Origin: Methylobacterium sp. WSM2598
GTDB lineage: Bacteria; Pseudomonadota; Alphaproteobacteria; Rhizobiales; Beijerinckiaceae
Assembly (NCBI RefSeq): GCF_000379105.1
Contig: NZ_KB900609.1
Location: 6,161,866-6,225,865, forward strand
DNA length: 64,000 nt
Direction: 5' to 3'
The notes beneath the pieces were generated by a model that had not been told where the DNA came from, searched no databases, and saw nothing but the letters and a program-made list of their open reading frames with translations. A program made the position numbers and the translations under genes. Of the stretch, positions 18,335-26,591 are shown one piece after another (position 1 is the stretch's first letter; every line of letters starts with the position of its first letter).

Positions 18335-18632
18335 CGTGACGATCGATCCCGGTTCTTCGCCCGCGTGCGGCCGGTCGTGAAACGGACGGGAATGGGCCGG
18401 GCGCTCCCGGCCATCCGCCAAAGCCGCAACGCGGAAGCGTCGCCTTATGTTGCAGGCAAAAAATATCGGCCGTCCGGTTTTATAGCGCGCGTACATGAAC
18501 GGGAGTTGAGCGGGCTCGCCGCGATGCGGGAGGCGCTGCCGCAGGGCAGCGAACCGGGCTCTCCTGTGACGCGCGGGCCACGCAGCGGTCGGGCGACGGG
18601 GCGCCGGCGAGGCGCCCTCCGGCCGGAGACGC

Positions 18633-19973
18633 TCAGGCCCCGCGCCCGCGCCGGGTCTCCGGCATCACGAGGAGCAGCAGCAGCAGGGCCAGGACGGCCA
18701 CGCCGGCGAGCCCCAGGAAGGCCGCATGGGTGCCGAGATGGTCCGCCATCGCACCCGACAGGGTCGTGCTGAGCGCCGCGCCGATCCCCATGCCGGTGCC
18801 GACCGCCCCGAGGGCGAGGTTGAAGCGCCCGGTGCCGCGGGTCACGTCCGCGACCACGAGCGGGACCATCACGCCGATCACCGCCGCCGAGACGCCGTCG
18901 AGCACCTGGATCAGCACCAGCACCTCGGGTTCCTGCGCGTAGGCGAACAGGATCCCGCGCAGGGGCAGGGCGGCGAAGCCCAGGACGAGGAGCGGGCGCC
19001 GCCCGTAGGTCTGGGCCGCCCGGCCGACCGCCGGGGCGATCAGCGCGAGGACGATCTGGGGCGCCATGATGCAGGCGGCGATCAGGATGGTGGCGGTCTG
19101 GCTCGCCCGCATGGTCAGCACGCTGCCGACCAGGGGCAGCATCGCCGCGTTGGCGACGTAGAACAGCAGGATGCAGGCGCCGAAGCAGAGCAGGGCTCGG
19201 TTGGTGAGGAGGAGCCGCAGGCCCGCCCATCCGCTCGGGGGCGGGGCACCGTCGCGCCCCTGCGGCCGCACCACCTCGATCTCGCCCGCGCGGATCGTGG
19301 AGAGCGCCACCAGCGTCGGCACGACCAGGGCCGCGGTCACGTAGAACACGGCGGCGTTCGACAGGTAGTAGCCGCAGGCCCCCATGCCGGCCGCCGCCAG
19401 GGCGTTGCCGATCGAGGAGAAGCGGGCGTTGCGGCCGAGGCGCTCGCCGAGCCGGGCATGGCCGGAGAGGCCGAGGCTGATCGCCGCGATGGCGGGCGTG
19501 AGCACGCAGCTGGCGAGCGAATGGGCCGCCATGGCGAGGGCCGCGACAAGGAAGGTCGGGTAGAGGCCGAGGCCCGCCGCGCTCGCCCCGATCACCCCCA
19601 CCGCGAGGGCCGCCACGGCGCGCTTCGAGCGCACCCAATCGACGAAGCCGCCGCCGGGCACCTGCCCGAGCAGGCTGAACAGGCCGCCGATGGTGAGGAC
19701 GAGGCCGATATCGGCCTGCGTCCACTGGTGGGCCGTGAAGTGCACGGCCACGAAGGGTCCGAAGCCGGTCTGGAGGTTGGCCACGAAGAACGTGAAGGCG
19801 TCGAGCCCGCGCGCGCTCGCCGCCGAGGGGGCGTGCTTCTCCCGCCGCGTGGCCGGGAGCGGCGCGGGCGAGGGCGCGCGCGCCGGCTCGCGGCCCGCCT
19901 CCGGCCGCGGCTCGTAGCGGGGCACCTCCCGGTGGCCGGCGGCCCGGCGCTGGGATCGTCGCGCCGCCGTCAT
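18633..19973 (-). CDS. MFS transporter
   Basis: 446 aa major facilitator with about twelve hydrophobic segments beginning at LDAFTFFVANLQTGFGPFVAV; an MFS loop-like DWVRSKRAVAAL is visible after helix 2 and TYGRRPLLVLGF in the second half. The first 50 residues are a charged Arg/Pro-rich tail. Its ATG overlaps the stop of the PRC-barrel gene by 4 bases (ATGA), so it is translationally coupled to it. A 7-bp-arm hairpin (18599-18617) lies 16 bases past the stop and could terminate transcription. Substrate unknown. Confidence 0.87.
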   Translation of the reverse strand: MTAARRSQRRAAGHREVPRYEPRPEAGREPARAPSPAPLPATRREKHAPSAASARGLDAFTFFVANLQTGFGPFVAVHFTAHQWTQADIGLVLTIGGLFSLLGQVPGGGFVDWVRSKRAVAALAVGVIGASAAGLGLYPTFLVAALAMAAHSLASCVLTPAIAAISLGLSGHARLGERLGRNARFSSIGNALAAAGMGACGYYLSNAAVFYVTAALVVPTLVALSTIRAGEIEVVRPQGRDGAPPPSGWAGLRLLLTNRALLCFGACILLFYVANAAMLPLVGSVLTMRASQTATILIAACIMAPQIVLALIAPAVGRAAQTYGRRPLLVLGFAALPLRGILFAYAQEPEVLVLIQVLDGVSAAVIGVMVPLVVADVTRGTGRFNLALGAVGTGMGIGAALSTTLSGAMADHLGTHAAFLGLAGVAVLALLLLLLVMPETRRGRGA

Positions 19974-20662
19974 TTCTCGGGGGGATTGCGTGCGGCGGCC
20001 TGGTCGGGGTCGGGCGCCGGCGAGGCCGGCCCCAGCACCACGATCGGATCGCCGGGCTTGTACTCGGGGGAGACGCGCACTTGGTTGCGGGTGAGCTGCA
20101 GCACCGCGCGGCCCGGCTTGTTGTCGGCCGCGAAGTGCAGGGCGCGCCAGTCGACCGCGATCTTGCGCGAGCCGACGCCGAGGAAGCCGCCGAAATCGAT
20201 GATCGCCGCGCGGGGACGCCCGTCCTTGTCGACGATGATGTCGATGATGCGGCCCATGTCCTCGCCGGCGGCGCTGCGCACCGGCTTGCCCAGCACGCCG
20301 TCGTAATCCTTGGTATCGAGGACGGTCGCGGGCGTCCCGGCCGGAACCGGAGGCGGGGCCGGCACCGGCGCGGCGGGAGCCTGCGCGGCCGGAGCCGCGG
20401 GCGGCGCGGCCGGGGACGGCGCCCCGGGGCCGGCCTCTGGGGCCTTGGCCGGGGCGGGCGCCTCCTGGACCTGGGCGGCCGGAGGCGGAGAAGCCGGGGC
20501 AGGGGCCACCTGAGCAGGGGCCATCTGGGCAGGGGCCACCTGGGCAGGGGCAGCGGGCGCCGAGGGGAGCGGGGCCTGCGGCGCTGACCCGGTCTGTGCC
20601 GAAGCGGCCACGGCCCAGAGGGCCGCGAGCGCCGGGACGGCCATCCTCAGGATCGTGACCAC
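19970..20662 (-). CDS. Exported PRC-barrel domain protein with Pro/Ala-rich linker
   Basis: 230 aa. Signal peptide (ILRMAVPALAALWAVAASAQ), then a long Pro/Ala/Gln linker (about residues 25-115), then a PRC-barrel-like domain: VLDTKDYDGVLGKPVRSAAGEDMGRIIDIIVDKDGRPRAAIIDFGGFLGVGSRKIAVDW. The GTG at 20662 is preferred because GAGGAG stands 5 bases upstream; an ATG at 20644 would shorten the n-region. Leads an operon with the MFS gene (ATGA overlap). PRC-barrel proteins of this type are common and functionally obscure in Hyphomicrobiales. Confidence 0.82.
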   Translation of the reverse strand: MVTILRMAVPALAALWAVAASAQTGSAPQAPLPSAPAAPAQVAPAQMAPAQVAPAPASPPPAAQVQEAPAPAKAPEAGPGAPSPAAPPAAPAAQAPAAPVPAPPPVPAGTPATVLDTKDYDGVLGKPVRSAAGEDMGRIIDIIVDKDGRPRAAIIDFGGFLGVGSRKIAVDWRALHFAADNKPGRAVLQLTRNQVRVSPEYKPGDPIVVLGPASPAPDPDQAAARNPPEK

Positions 20663-21081
20663 GCGTGCTCCTCGTCTGGCTGCGGCCGCCGTTCGACCGG
20701 CAACCGCCACGGTTCCGTTCGGTTCCGCGGCGGTGCCGACGGATAGTGCGTAGCCGGTGATCGGGGCGAAGTTGTGGGGTCGGGGCAGCCGGGCATTCGG
20801 GCGACCGCCGCGGCCGGGCCGTCGAGCAAGCATGGTGATACCGTCTCCGGGGCGGGCATGCGGCCGGCCCAGCCTCATCGTGGCGTCTCGCGCGCGCCGG
20901 AGGAATCTCGGATGAGCCGTCCTCCCGCGCCGCCGCACGGCCATCCTTGGCGAGGCCCCCGCGAGGTGTCCAGGCGGCGCGCCCGGATTCGGGGGGCTGG
21001 GAGACGAAAGGCAGGGAGAGGGGCCCTGGCCCCGCCGCCCGCGCTCCGCTACACCGCGCCGATCCCGGGAGCCCGCGACCG
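20663..21081. other. Intergenic region between divergent PRC-barrel gene and pdxJ
   Basis: 419 bp, GC-rich, presumably holding both promoters. A good Shine-Dalgarno (GGAGGAATCTCGG) precedes an ATG at 20911, but the Arg/Pro-rich frame it opens overlaps pdxJ and lacks protein character. No RNA gene or repeat recognised. Confidence 0.6.
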
Positions 21082-21840
21082 ATGTCCCCGTCCCCCCTTC
21101 GCCTCGGCGTCAACATCGACCACATCGCCACCCTGCGGAACGCCCGCGGCGGCGTGATCCCGGATCCCCTGCGCGCCGCCCACCTGGCGGTCGCGGCCGG
21201 GGCGGACGGGATCACCGCGCATCTGCGCGAGGACCGCCGCCACATCCGCGACGAGGACGTGGAACGCCTCAAGCGCGAGATCGACCGGCCGCTGAACCTG
21301 GAGATGGCGATCACCGAGGAGATGGTCGGGATCGCGGTCGGGCTTCGCCCCCACGCCGCCTGCCTCGTGCCCGAGCGGCGCGAGGAGCGCACCACCGAGG
21401 GCGGGCTCGACATCGTCGCGGCCCGCGAGCCGGTGCGCGCCGCGGTGGTGCGGCTCCGCGAGGCCGGCATCCGGGTCTCGCTCTTCGTCGAGCCGGACGT
21501 GCACATCATGGAGGCGGCGCGCGGCCTCGGGGCGCCGGTGGTCGAACTTCATACCGGCCGCTACTGCGAGGCGGTCGCGGCCGGGGATGCCGCGGAGGCC
21601 CGGCGCGAACTCGCCCGCCTCGCCCGCGCCGCGGCCCATGGCAGCGACCTCGGCCTGGAGGTCCATGCCGGGCACGGGCTCACCCTCGACAGCGTCGGGC
21701 CGGTCGCGGCGATCCCGCAGCTGCGCGAACTGAACATCGGCCATGCCATCGTGGCCGAATCCGTCTTCGTCGGCTTCGCCGAGGCGGTGCGGGCGATGCG
21801 GGCCGCCATGGACGCGGCCCGGGCCGGGGCGGCGGCGTGA
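21082..21840 (+). CDS. pdxJ: Pyridoxine 5'-phosphate synthase
   Basis: 252 aa TIM barrel enzyme that condenses 3-amino-2-oxopropyl phosphate with deoxyxylulose 5-phosphate to form pyridoxine phosphate (vitamin B6). Conserved blocks: LGVNIDHIATLRNARGG at the N-terminus, AGADGITAHLREDRRHI, LNLEMAITEEM, SLFVEPD, VELHTGRYCEA and VHAGHGLTLDSV. The ATG at 21082 gives the standard start; in-frame codons upstream are not protein-like. acpS starts within its stop codon (GTGA), a common arrangement in proteobacteria. Confidence 0.97.
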   Translation: MSPSPLRLGVNIDHIATLRNARGGVIPDPLRAAHLAVAAGADGITAHLREDRRHIRDEDVERLKREIDRPLNLEMAITEEMVGIAVGLRPHAACLVPERREERTTEGGLDIVAAREPVRAAVVRLREAGIRVSLFVEPDVHIMEAARGLGAPVVELHTGRYCEAVAAGDAAEARRELARLARAAAHGSDLGLEVHAGHGLTLDSVGPVAAIPQLRELNIGHAIVAESVFVGFAEAVRAMRAAMDAARAGAAA

Positions 21841-22244
21841 TCGTCGGCATCGGCTCCGACCTCTGCGACATCCGCCGCATCGAGCGCTCCCTGGAGCGGT
21901 TCGGCGAGCGCTTCACGCAACGGGTCTTCACGCCGGGCGAGCGGGCGCGCAGCGACCGCCGGGCGGCCCGCGCGCCCTCCTACGCGCGGCGCTTCGCCGC
22001 CAAGGAGGCCTGCGCCAAGGCCCTCGGCACCGGCCTGAGCCAGGGCGTGTTCTGGCGCGACATGGAGGTGGTCAACCTGCCCTCGGGGGCGCCCACGCTG
22101 CGGCTCACGGGCGGCGCGGCGGCGCGCCTCGCCGCCCTCGTCCCGCCGGGGCACCGGGCGCGGCTCCACGTCAGCCTGACCGACGACCCGCCCCTCGCCC
22201 AGGCCTTCGTGGTGATCGAGGCCCTGCGGGACGAATCGTGTTGA
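21837..22244 (+). CDS. acpS: Holo-[acyl-carrier-protein] synthase
   Basis: 135 aa 4'-phosphopantetheinyl transferase that activates acyl carrier protein using CoA. Signatures: IVGIGSDLCDIRRIERSLERFGERF at the start and RRFAAKEACAKALGTG (magnesium-binding Glu). GTG start overlapping the pdxJ stop by 4 bases, so translation is coupled. lepB follows after 131 bp. Confidence 0.96.
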   Translation: MIVGIGSDLCDIRRIERSLERFGERFTQRVFTPGERARSDRRAARAPSYARRFAAKEACAKALGTGLSQGVFWRDMEVVNLPSGAPTLRLTGGAAARLAALVPPGHRARLHVSLTDDPPLAQAFVVIEALRDESC

Positions 22245-22375
22245 GGCGATTCACCCGCGGCGCGCGGCGCGTTGCGGGCGGTCGGGCGTTGGTCTAGACC
22301 CCGCGCACCGCGGCTAGCTCGCCCGCGTCTCGGCGGTCGCCACGGCGAGATGACGGACCGCCGGAGACGAGGAAT

Positions 22376-23167
22376 ATGGATCGCGTGCGCATCAACCCGG
22401 ACCTGAAGCCCGCCAAGGAGGCGGGCCCCTGGGAGTCGGTCAAGGAGTTCGTGAAGGTCGGCCTCCAGGCGCTGCTGATCGCGGTCGTGGTGCGCACCCT
22501 GCTGTTCCAGCCCTTCAACATCCCCTCCGGCTCCCTCGTGCCGACCCTGCTGATCGGCGACTATCTCTTCGTCTCGAAGTACTCGCTCGGCTACTCGAAG
22601 TACTCGCTGCCGCTGAGCGACTACCTGCCCTTCGAGATGCACGGCCGGATCTGGGGCGCCGAGCCGAAGCGCGGCGACATCGTGGTGTTCAAGCTGCCCA
22701 AGGACAACGCGACCGACTACATCAAGCGGGTGATCGGGCTGCCGGGCGACCGGATCCAGATGATCAACGGCCTCCTGAACATCAACGGCAAGCCGGTGAA
22801 GCGCGAGCAGGTTCAGGATTACGTCACCACCGACGCGTTCGGGCAGCCCACCCAGGTGCCGCAATACGTCGAGACCCTGCCGAACGGGGTGTCGCACCAG
22901 ATCATCGAGCGCGACGGCGACCGCGGGCTGTGGGACAACACCAACGTCTACACGGTGCCGCCCGGCCACTTCTTCATGATGGGCGACAACCGCGACAATT
23001 CCACGGATTCGCGCGACCTCGGCAGCGTCGGCTACGTGCCCTTCGAGAACCTGGTCGGGCGGGCCGAGGTGATCTTCTTCTCGATCGACGAGGGCGCCTC
23101 GCCGCTCCAGATCTGGAACTGGCCCTGGACGGTGCGCTGGAGCCGCCTGTTCCACACGATCCACTGA
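22376..23167 (+). CDS. lepB: Signal peptidase I
   Basis: 263 aa inner-membrane serine protease that removes signal peptides. One N-terminal membrane segment (LQALLIAVVVRTLLFQPF), the catalytic Ser in NIPSGSLVPTLLIGDYLFV, the catalytic Lys in DYIKRVIGLPGD, and the box GDNRDNSTDSRDLGSVGYVP. GAGGAAT precedes the ATG. It heads the common lepB-rnc-era arrangement; rnc starts 8 bases after it. Confidence 0.97.
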   Translation: MDRVRINPDLKPAKEAGPWESVKEFVKVGLQALLIAVVVRTLLFQPFNIPSGSLVPTLLIGDYLFVSKYSLGYSKYSLPLSDYLPFEMHGRIWGAEPKRGDIVVFKLPKDNATDYIKRVIGLPGDRIQMINGLLNINGKPVKREQVQDYVTTDAFGQPTQVPQYVETLPNGVSHQIIERDGDRGLWDNTNVYTVPPGHFFMMGDNRDNSTDSRDLGSVGYVPFENLVGRAEVIFFSIDEGASPLQIWNWPWTVRWSRLFHTIH

Positions 23168-23175
23168 CCGCCGCC

Positions 23176-23910
23176 ATGGGCGCGCTCCGCCGGGGCCGGC
23201 GCAGGGCCGAGCGGCCCGACCTCTCCGCCCTGGAGGGGCGGATCGGCCACGCCTTCGACGACAAGGACCTGCTGGCGCGGGCGCTCACCCACGTGAGCGC
23301 GGGGGCCGGGGAGGAGAGCTACCAGCGCCTCGAATTCCTGGGCGACCGGGTGCTCGGGCTGGCGGTGGCCGAGGGGCTCCTGCGCGCGCTGCCCGGGGCC
23401 GACGAGGGCGACCTGTCGCGCCGCCTCTCCGGCCTCGTGCGCCGGGAGAGCTGCGCGGCGGTGGCCCAGGCCTGGGAAGTCGGGCCGCACCTGCGGCTCG
23501 GGGCCGGCGAGGTGCATGGCGGCGGCCGGCGCAACCCGGCGATCCTGGCCGACGTCTGCGAGGCGATCCTGGGGGCGATCTTCCTCGACGCGGGCTACGC
23601 CGCGGCCAAGGCCGTGATCGACCGCGCCTTCGCGGCGGCGGAGGAGGCCGAGGGCCCGCGCGGGCGCGACCCCAAATCCGCCCTGCAGGAATGGGCGCAG
23701 GGTCTCGGCCTGCCGACCCCGACCTACGCGGTGGTGGAGCGCGCGGGCCCCGACCACGCGCCGATCTTCCGCATCGAGGCGCAGGTCGCCGGCGTGGCGC
23801 CGAGCCTCGGCGTCGGCGGCTCCAAGCGCCTCGCCGAGCAGGAGGCCGCGCGCCTGCTCCTGAGGCGCGAGGGCGTCTGGCGCGAGGAGGGGACGCCGGC
23901 TACGGAGTGA
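23176..23910 (+). CDS. rnc: Ribonuclease III
   Basis: 244 aa double-stranded RNA endonuclease for rRNA and mRNA processing. RNase III signature YQRLEFLGDRVLGLAVAE with the catalytic Asp/Glu, a second acidic patch in ILADVCEAILGAIFLDAG, and a C-terminal double-stranded RNA binding domain (PKSALQEWAQGLGLPTPTY ... GGSKRLAEQEAARLLL). Between lepB (8 bp) and era (4 bp), forming an operon. Confidence 0.97.
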   Translation: MGALRRGRRRAERPDLSALEGRIGHAFDDKDLLARALTHVSAGAGEESYQRLEFLGDRVLGLAVAEGLLRALPGADEGDLSRRLSGLVRRESCAAVAQAWEVGPHLRLGAGEVHGGGRRNPAILADVCEAILGAIFLDAGYAAAKAVIDRAFAAAEEAEGPRGRDPKSALQEWAQGLGLPTPTYAVVERAGPDHAPIFRIEAQVAGVAPSLGVGGSKRLAEQEAARLLLRREGVWREEGTPATE

Positions 23911-23914
23911 TCCC

Positions 23915-24862
23915 ATGTCCGAGACCCACGCGCCTTCCCCCGCCCCCGACCCGTCCGGGGGCCCCGCCGAGACCCGGGCGGGCTTCGTCGCCCTGATCGG
24001 GGTGCCGAATGCCGGCAAGTCGACCCTCCTCAACAGCCTCGTCGGCAGCAAGGTCTCGATCGTCTCCCGCAAGGTGCAGACGACGCGGGCGCTGGTGCGC
24101 GGCATCGCCATCGAGGGGGCGGCCCAGATCGTGTTCGTGGACACGCCCGGGATCTTCGCGCCCAAGCGCCGCCTCGACCGGGCGATGGTGACTTCGGCCT
24201 GGAGCGGGGCGGCGGACGCGGACGCGGTCTGCCTGCTCGTCGATGCCCGCAAGGGCGTCGACCCGGAGGTGGAGGCGGTGCTGGGCCGGCTGCCCGAGCT
24301 GCGCCGGCCCAAGATCCTGGTGCTCAACAAGATCGACGTGATCGCCCGGGAGCGGCTGCTCGACCTCGCCGCCGCCCTGAACGGGCGGCTGCCCTTCGAC
24401 CACACCTTCATGGTCTCGGCGCTGACCGGCGACGGGGTGGCGGACCTGCGGCGGGTGCTGGCCGGGCTGATGCCGCCGGGGCCCTGGCTCTACCCGGAGG
24501 ATCAGGTCTCGGACGCGCCCCTGCGCATGCTCGCGGCCGAGATCACGCGGGAGAAGATCTACGACCGCCTGCACGAGGAACTGCCCTATTCCTCGACCGT
24601 CGAGACCGATCAGTGGCAGGTGCGGCCGGACGGCTCGGTGCGGATCGAGCAGACGATCTTCGTGGAGCGCGAGAGCCAGCGCAAGATCGTGCTCGGCAAG
24701 GGCGGCCAGACCATCAAGGCGATCGGGCAGGCGGCCCGGGTCGAGATCGCCGAGGCGGCGGAGGCGCCCGTGCACCTGTTCCTCTACGTGAAGGTGCGCG
24801 AGAACTGGGCCGACGATCCCGAGCGCTACCGCGAGATGGGGCTGGACTTCCCGCGCGGGTGA
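23915..24862 (+). CDS. era: GTPase Era
   Basis: 315 aa ribosome-assembly GTPase that binds the 3' end of 16S rRNA. G motifs: GVPNAGKSTLLNSLVG (G1), DTPG (G3), NKID (G4) and SAL (G5); C-terminal KH domain with LGKGGQTIKAIGQAARVEI. A short Pro-rich N-terminal extension precedes the G domain. Ends the lepB-rnc-era run; recO, often next, is not here: repeat sequence follows instead. Confidence 0.96.
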   Translation: MSETHAPSPAPDPSGGPAETRAGFVALIGVPNAGKSTLLNSLVGSKVSIVSRKVQTTRALVRGIAIEGAAQIVFVDTPGIFAPKRRLDRAMVTSAWSGAADADAVCLLVDARKGVDPEVEAVLGRLPELRRPKILVLNKIDVIARERLLDLAAALNGRLPFDHTFMVSALTGDGVADLRRVLAGLMPPGPWLYPEDQVSDAPLRMLAAEITREKIYDRLHEELPYSSTVETDQWQVRPDGSVRIEQTIFVERESQRKIVLGKGGQTIKAIGQAARVEIAEAAEAPVHLFLYVKVRENWADDPERYREMGLDFPRG

Positions 24863-24939
24863 GCGGCGCCCGCCCCTCGACGAATCGTCGCGGCCGAGCC
24901 AACCCGAGGCGGGATCGGGACCGCGGATGGGTCATACGG

Positions 24940-25024
24940 CATCCGATTGATGGCGTCGCCGTCTCCCATGTCGGCCATGCGGATGTCGGCTTCGCTCAGG
25001 CGCCGCGCTCAGGCGCCGCGCAGG
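24940..25024. repeat. Dispersed repeat, family B copy 2
   Basis: ATCCGATTGATGGCGTCGCC, then ATGCGGATGTCGGCTTCGCT with CAGGCGCCGCGC repeated once more (TCAGGCGCCGCG twice, 24995-25020). The core matches 9699-9728 and the reverse complement of 39441-39473. Confidence 0.7.
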
Positions 25025-25030
25025 CTGGTG

Positions 25031-25065
25031 ATCCGGGATCCGCTTCGATCGAGCGGATCCCGGAT
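25031..25065. repeat. Palindromic repeat, family A copy 2
   Basis: Arms ATCCGGGATCCGCT / AGCGGATCCCGGAT around a 7-base centre. On the minus strand it starts TGATCCGGG, where TGA is the stop codon of the TolC-like gene. Confidence 0.85.
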
Positions 25066-26591
25066 CAGCCCGGCTCCTCGACTCCCTCCCGAATTTCCTT
25101 CGGCGACATGGGTCCGGCCTCGCCCCCATCCCGCTCCCATCCGAGGGCCTGCTGCAGCGCGGCCGTGTCGACGAGGCGCCGGCCCTGCGCGGCGATGCGC
25201 GTCAGGGACGCGGAGGCGGCGCGCGTCTGGCTCAGCAGCAGGTCGGCATAGGTGACCGCGCCGGCCTCGTACTGCACCCGGGCGGCCGCGAGGGCGTCGC
25301 GGGCCAGCGCCTCGGCCTCCAGCGCGGCGGTCAGGATCCCCGCATCGGCTTCGAGCGCGGCCAGCGCATCCGCGACGGTCTGGAGCGCCGCCAGCACCGT
25401 CGCCCGATAGGCGGCCGCCGCGGCGGCGTAGGCCTCGACCGCGGCCTGGCGGCGGGCGGCTTGGGCGCCTCCGTCGAGGAGCGGCTGCGCGAGGCCGAGC
25501 CCGGCCCCCCAGGCGCTCGACGCCGCCAGGGCCGCGATCGTCGCGGTGCTGGCGCCGAGATTCGCCGTCAGGGTGACGCGCGGCAGCATGTCCGCGGCCG
25601 CGACGCCGATCTCGGCCGAGGCGGCGTGCAGCTGGGCCGCGGCGGCGCGGATGTCCGGCCGCCGCGCGAGCAGCCGGGAGGGCAGGCTGAGCGGGACCCG
25701 CCGCGGCAGCGTCAGCTCGCCGAGGCGGAAGCTCGGCTCCGCATAGGCGCTCGGAGGCAGGCCGATCAGCACGGCGAGCCGGTGGCGCGCCTGCACCCGC
25801 GCCATCTGGCTCGCGATGAGAGCCGCCTCCTGCGAGCGGATCAGGCTCTCCTGGTTCAGGACGCTGACGATGCGCTCGGACCCGGCGGCGTGGCGGACCT
25901 TCACCAGGGCGAGCTGGTCCCGGTCCTGGCGCAGGATCGCCTCGGAGACGGCGATCTCCTCGGACAGGATCGCCTCCTGGATCGCGCCCGCCACGATGTT
26001 GCCGCTCAGGGCCAGGGCGGCGGCGTCGCGATGCGCGGCCGCCACCGCCTCGCGGGCCTCCTGGGCCTCGACGGCGCGGCGGATGCCGCCGAACAGGTCG
26101 GGCGTGTAGCTCGCCGCGACGCTGGCGCCGTAGAGCCCGTAGAGCGCGCCCCCCGCCGGGCCGATGCCCCCGCCGCCCCGGCGCGCGAGGTCGAGGGACA
26201 AGTTCGGCAGGAGGCTGGCCCGCGCGGCCTCGGTGTCGCTCCGGGCTTGGCGCAGGGCGGCCTCGGCCTGCTCGACCGTCGGGCTCGCCGCCAGCCCCCG
26301 GCGCACGAGCCGGTCGAGCCGGCGCGAGCCGAACGGGCGCCACCACGCATGCGGGCCGTCGGCCCCGGGCCGCAGGACCTGCGTCCCGTCCGGGCCCGGC
26401 GCGGGCAGGCGGCGCGGGGGCGCCCGCTCCCCGTACCGGAGGATGACGGGGGCGGCGGGCGGCACGAAATCGGGCCCCGCCACGCAGCCGCCGCAGAGGA
26501 GCAGGGCGGCCCAGCCCCGGCCGTGCGCGCGCCGGGCGAGGCGGCGGGCCCGCGCGAGGATGCGGGCGAGGCCGGAACCGGCCCGGCTCAT
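25065..26591 (-). CDS. TolC/NodT-family outer-membrane efflux protein
   Basis: 508 aa. Lipoprotein-type signal: hydrophobic segment ending LLLCGGCVAGPDFVPPAAP, with the lipobox Cys and the PDFxPP sequence typical of NodT outer-membrane factors. Two repeated OEP domains follow, with long amphipathic helices (VEQAEAALRQARSDTEAARASLLPNLSLDLA; LARRPDIRAAAAQLHAASAEIGVAAADMLPRVTL). Forms the outer-membrane channel of the tripartite pump with the adjoining MacA and MacB. Its ATG overlaps the macB stop (ATGA). Its stop codon lies in a family A palindrome, which probably ends the operon. Confidence 0.92.
   Translation of the reverse strand: MSRAGSGLARILARARRLARRAHGRGWAALLLCGGCVAGPDFVPPAAPVILRYGERAPPRRLPAPGPDGTQVLRPGADGPHAWWRPFGSRRLDRLVRRGLAASPTVEQAEAALRQARSDTEAARASLLPNLSLDLARRGGGGIGPAGGALYGLYGASVAASYTPDLFGGIRRAVEAQEAREAVAAAHRDAAALALSGNIVAGAIQEAILSEEIAVSEAILRQDRDQLALVKVRHAAGSERIVSVLNQESLIRSQEAALIASQMARVQARHRLAVLIGLPPSAYAEPSFRLGELTLPRRVPLSLPSRLLARRPDIRAAAAQLHAASAEIGVAAADMLPRVTLTANLGASTATIAALAASSAWGAGLGLAQPLLDGGAQAARRQAAVEAYAAAAAAYRATVLAALQTVADALAALEADAGILTAALEAEALARDALAAARVQYEAGAVTYADLLLSQTRAASASLTRIAAQGRRLVDTAALQQALGWERDGGEAGPMSPKEIREGVEEPG

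Noticed and set aside
20911..21157. Frame with good Shine-Dalgarno overlapping the start of pdxJ
   Set aside because: Arg/Pro-rich translation without domain character, and it overlaps pdxJ out of frame.
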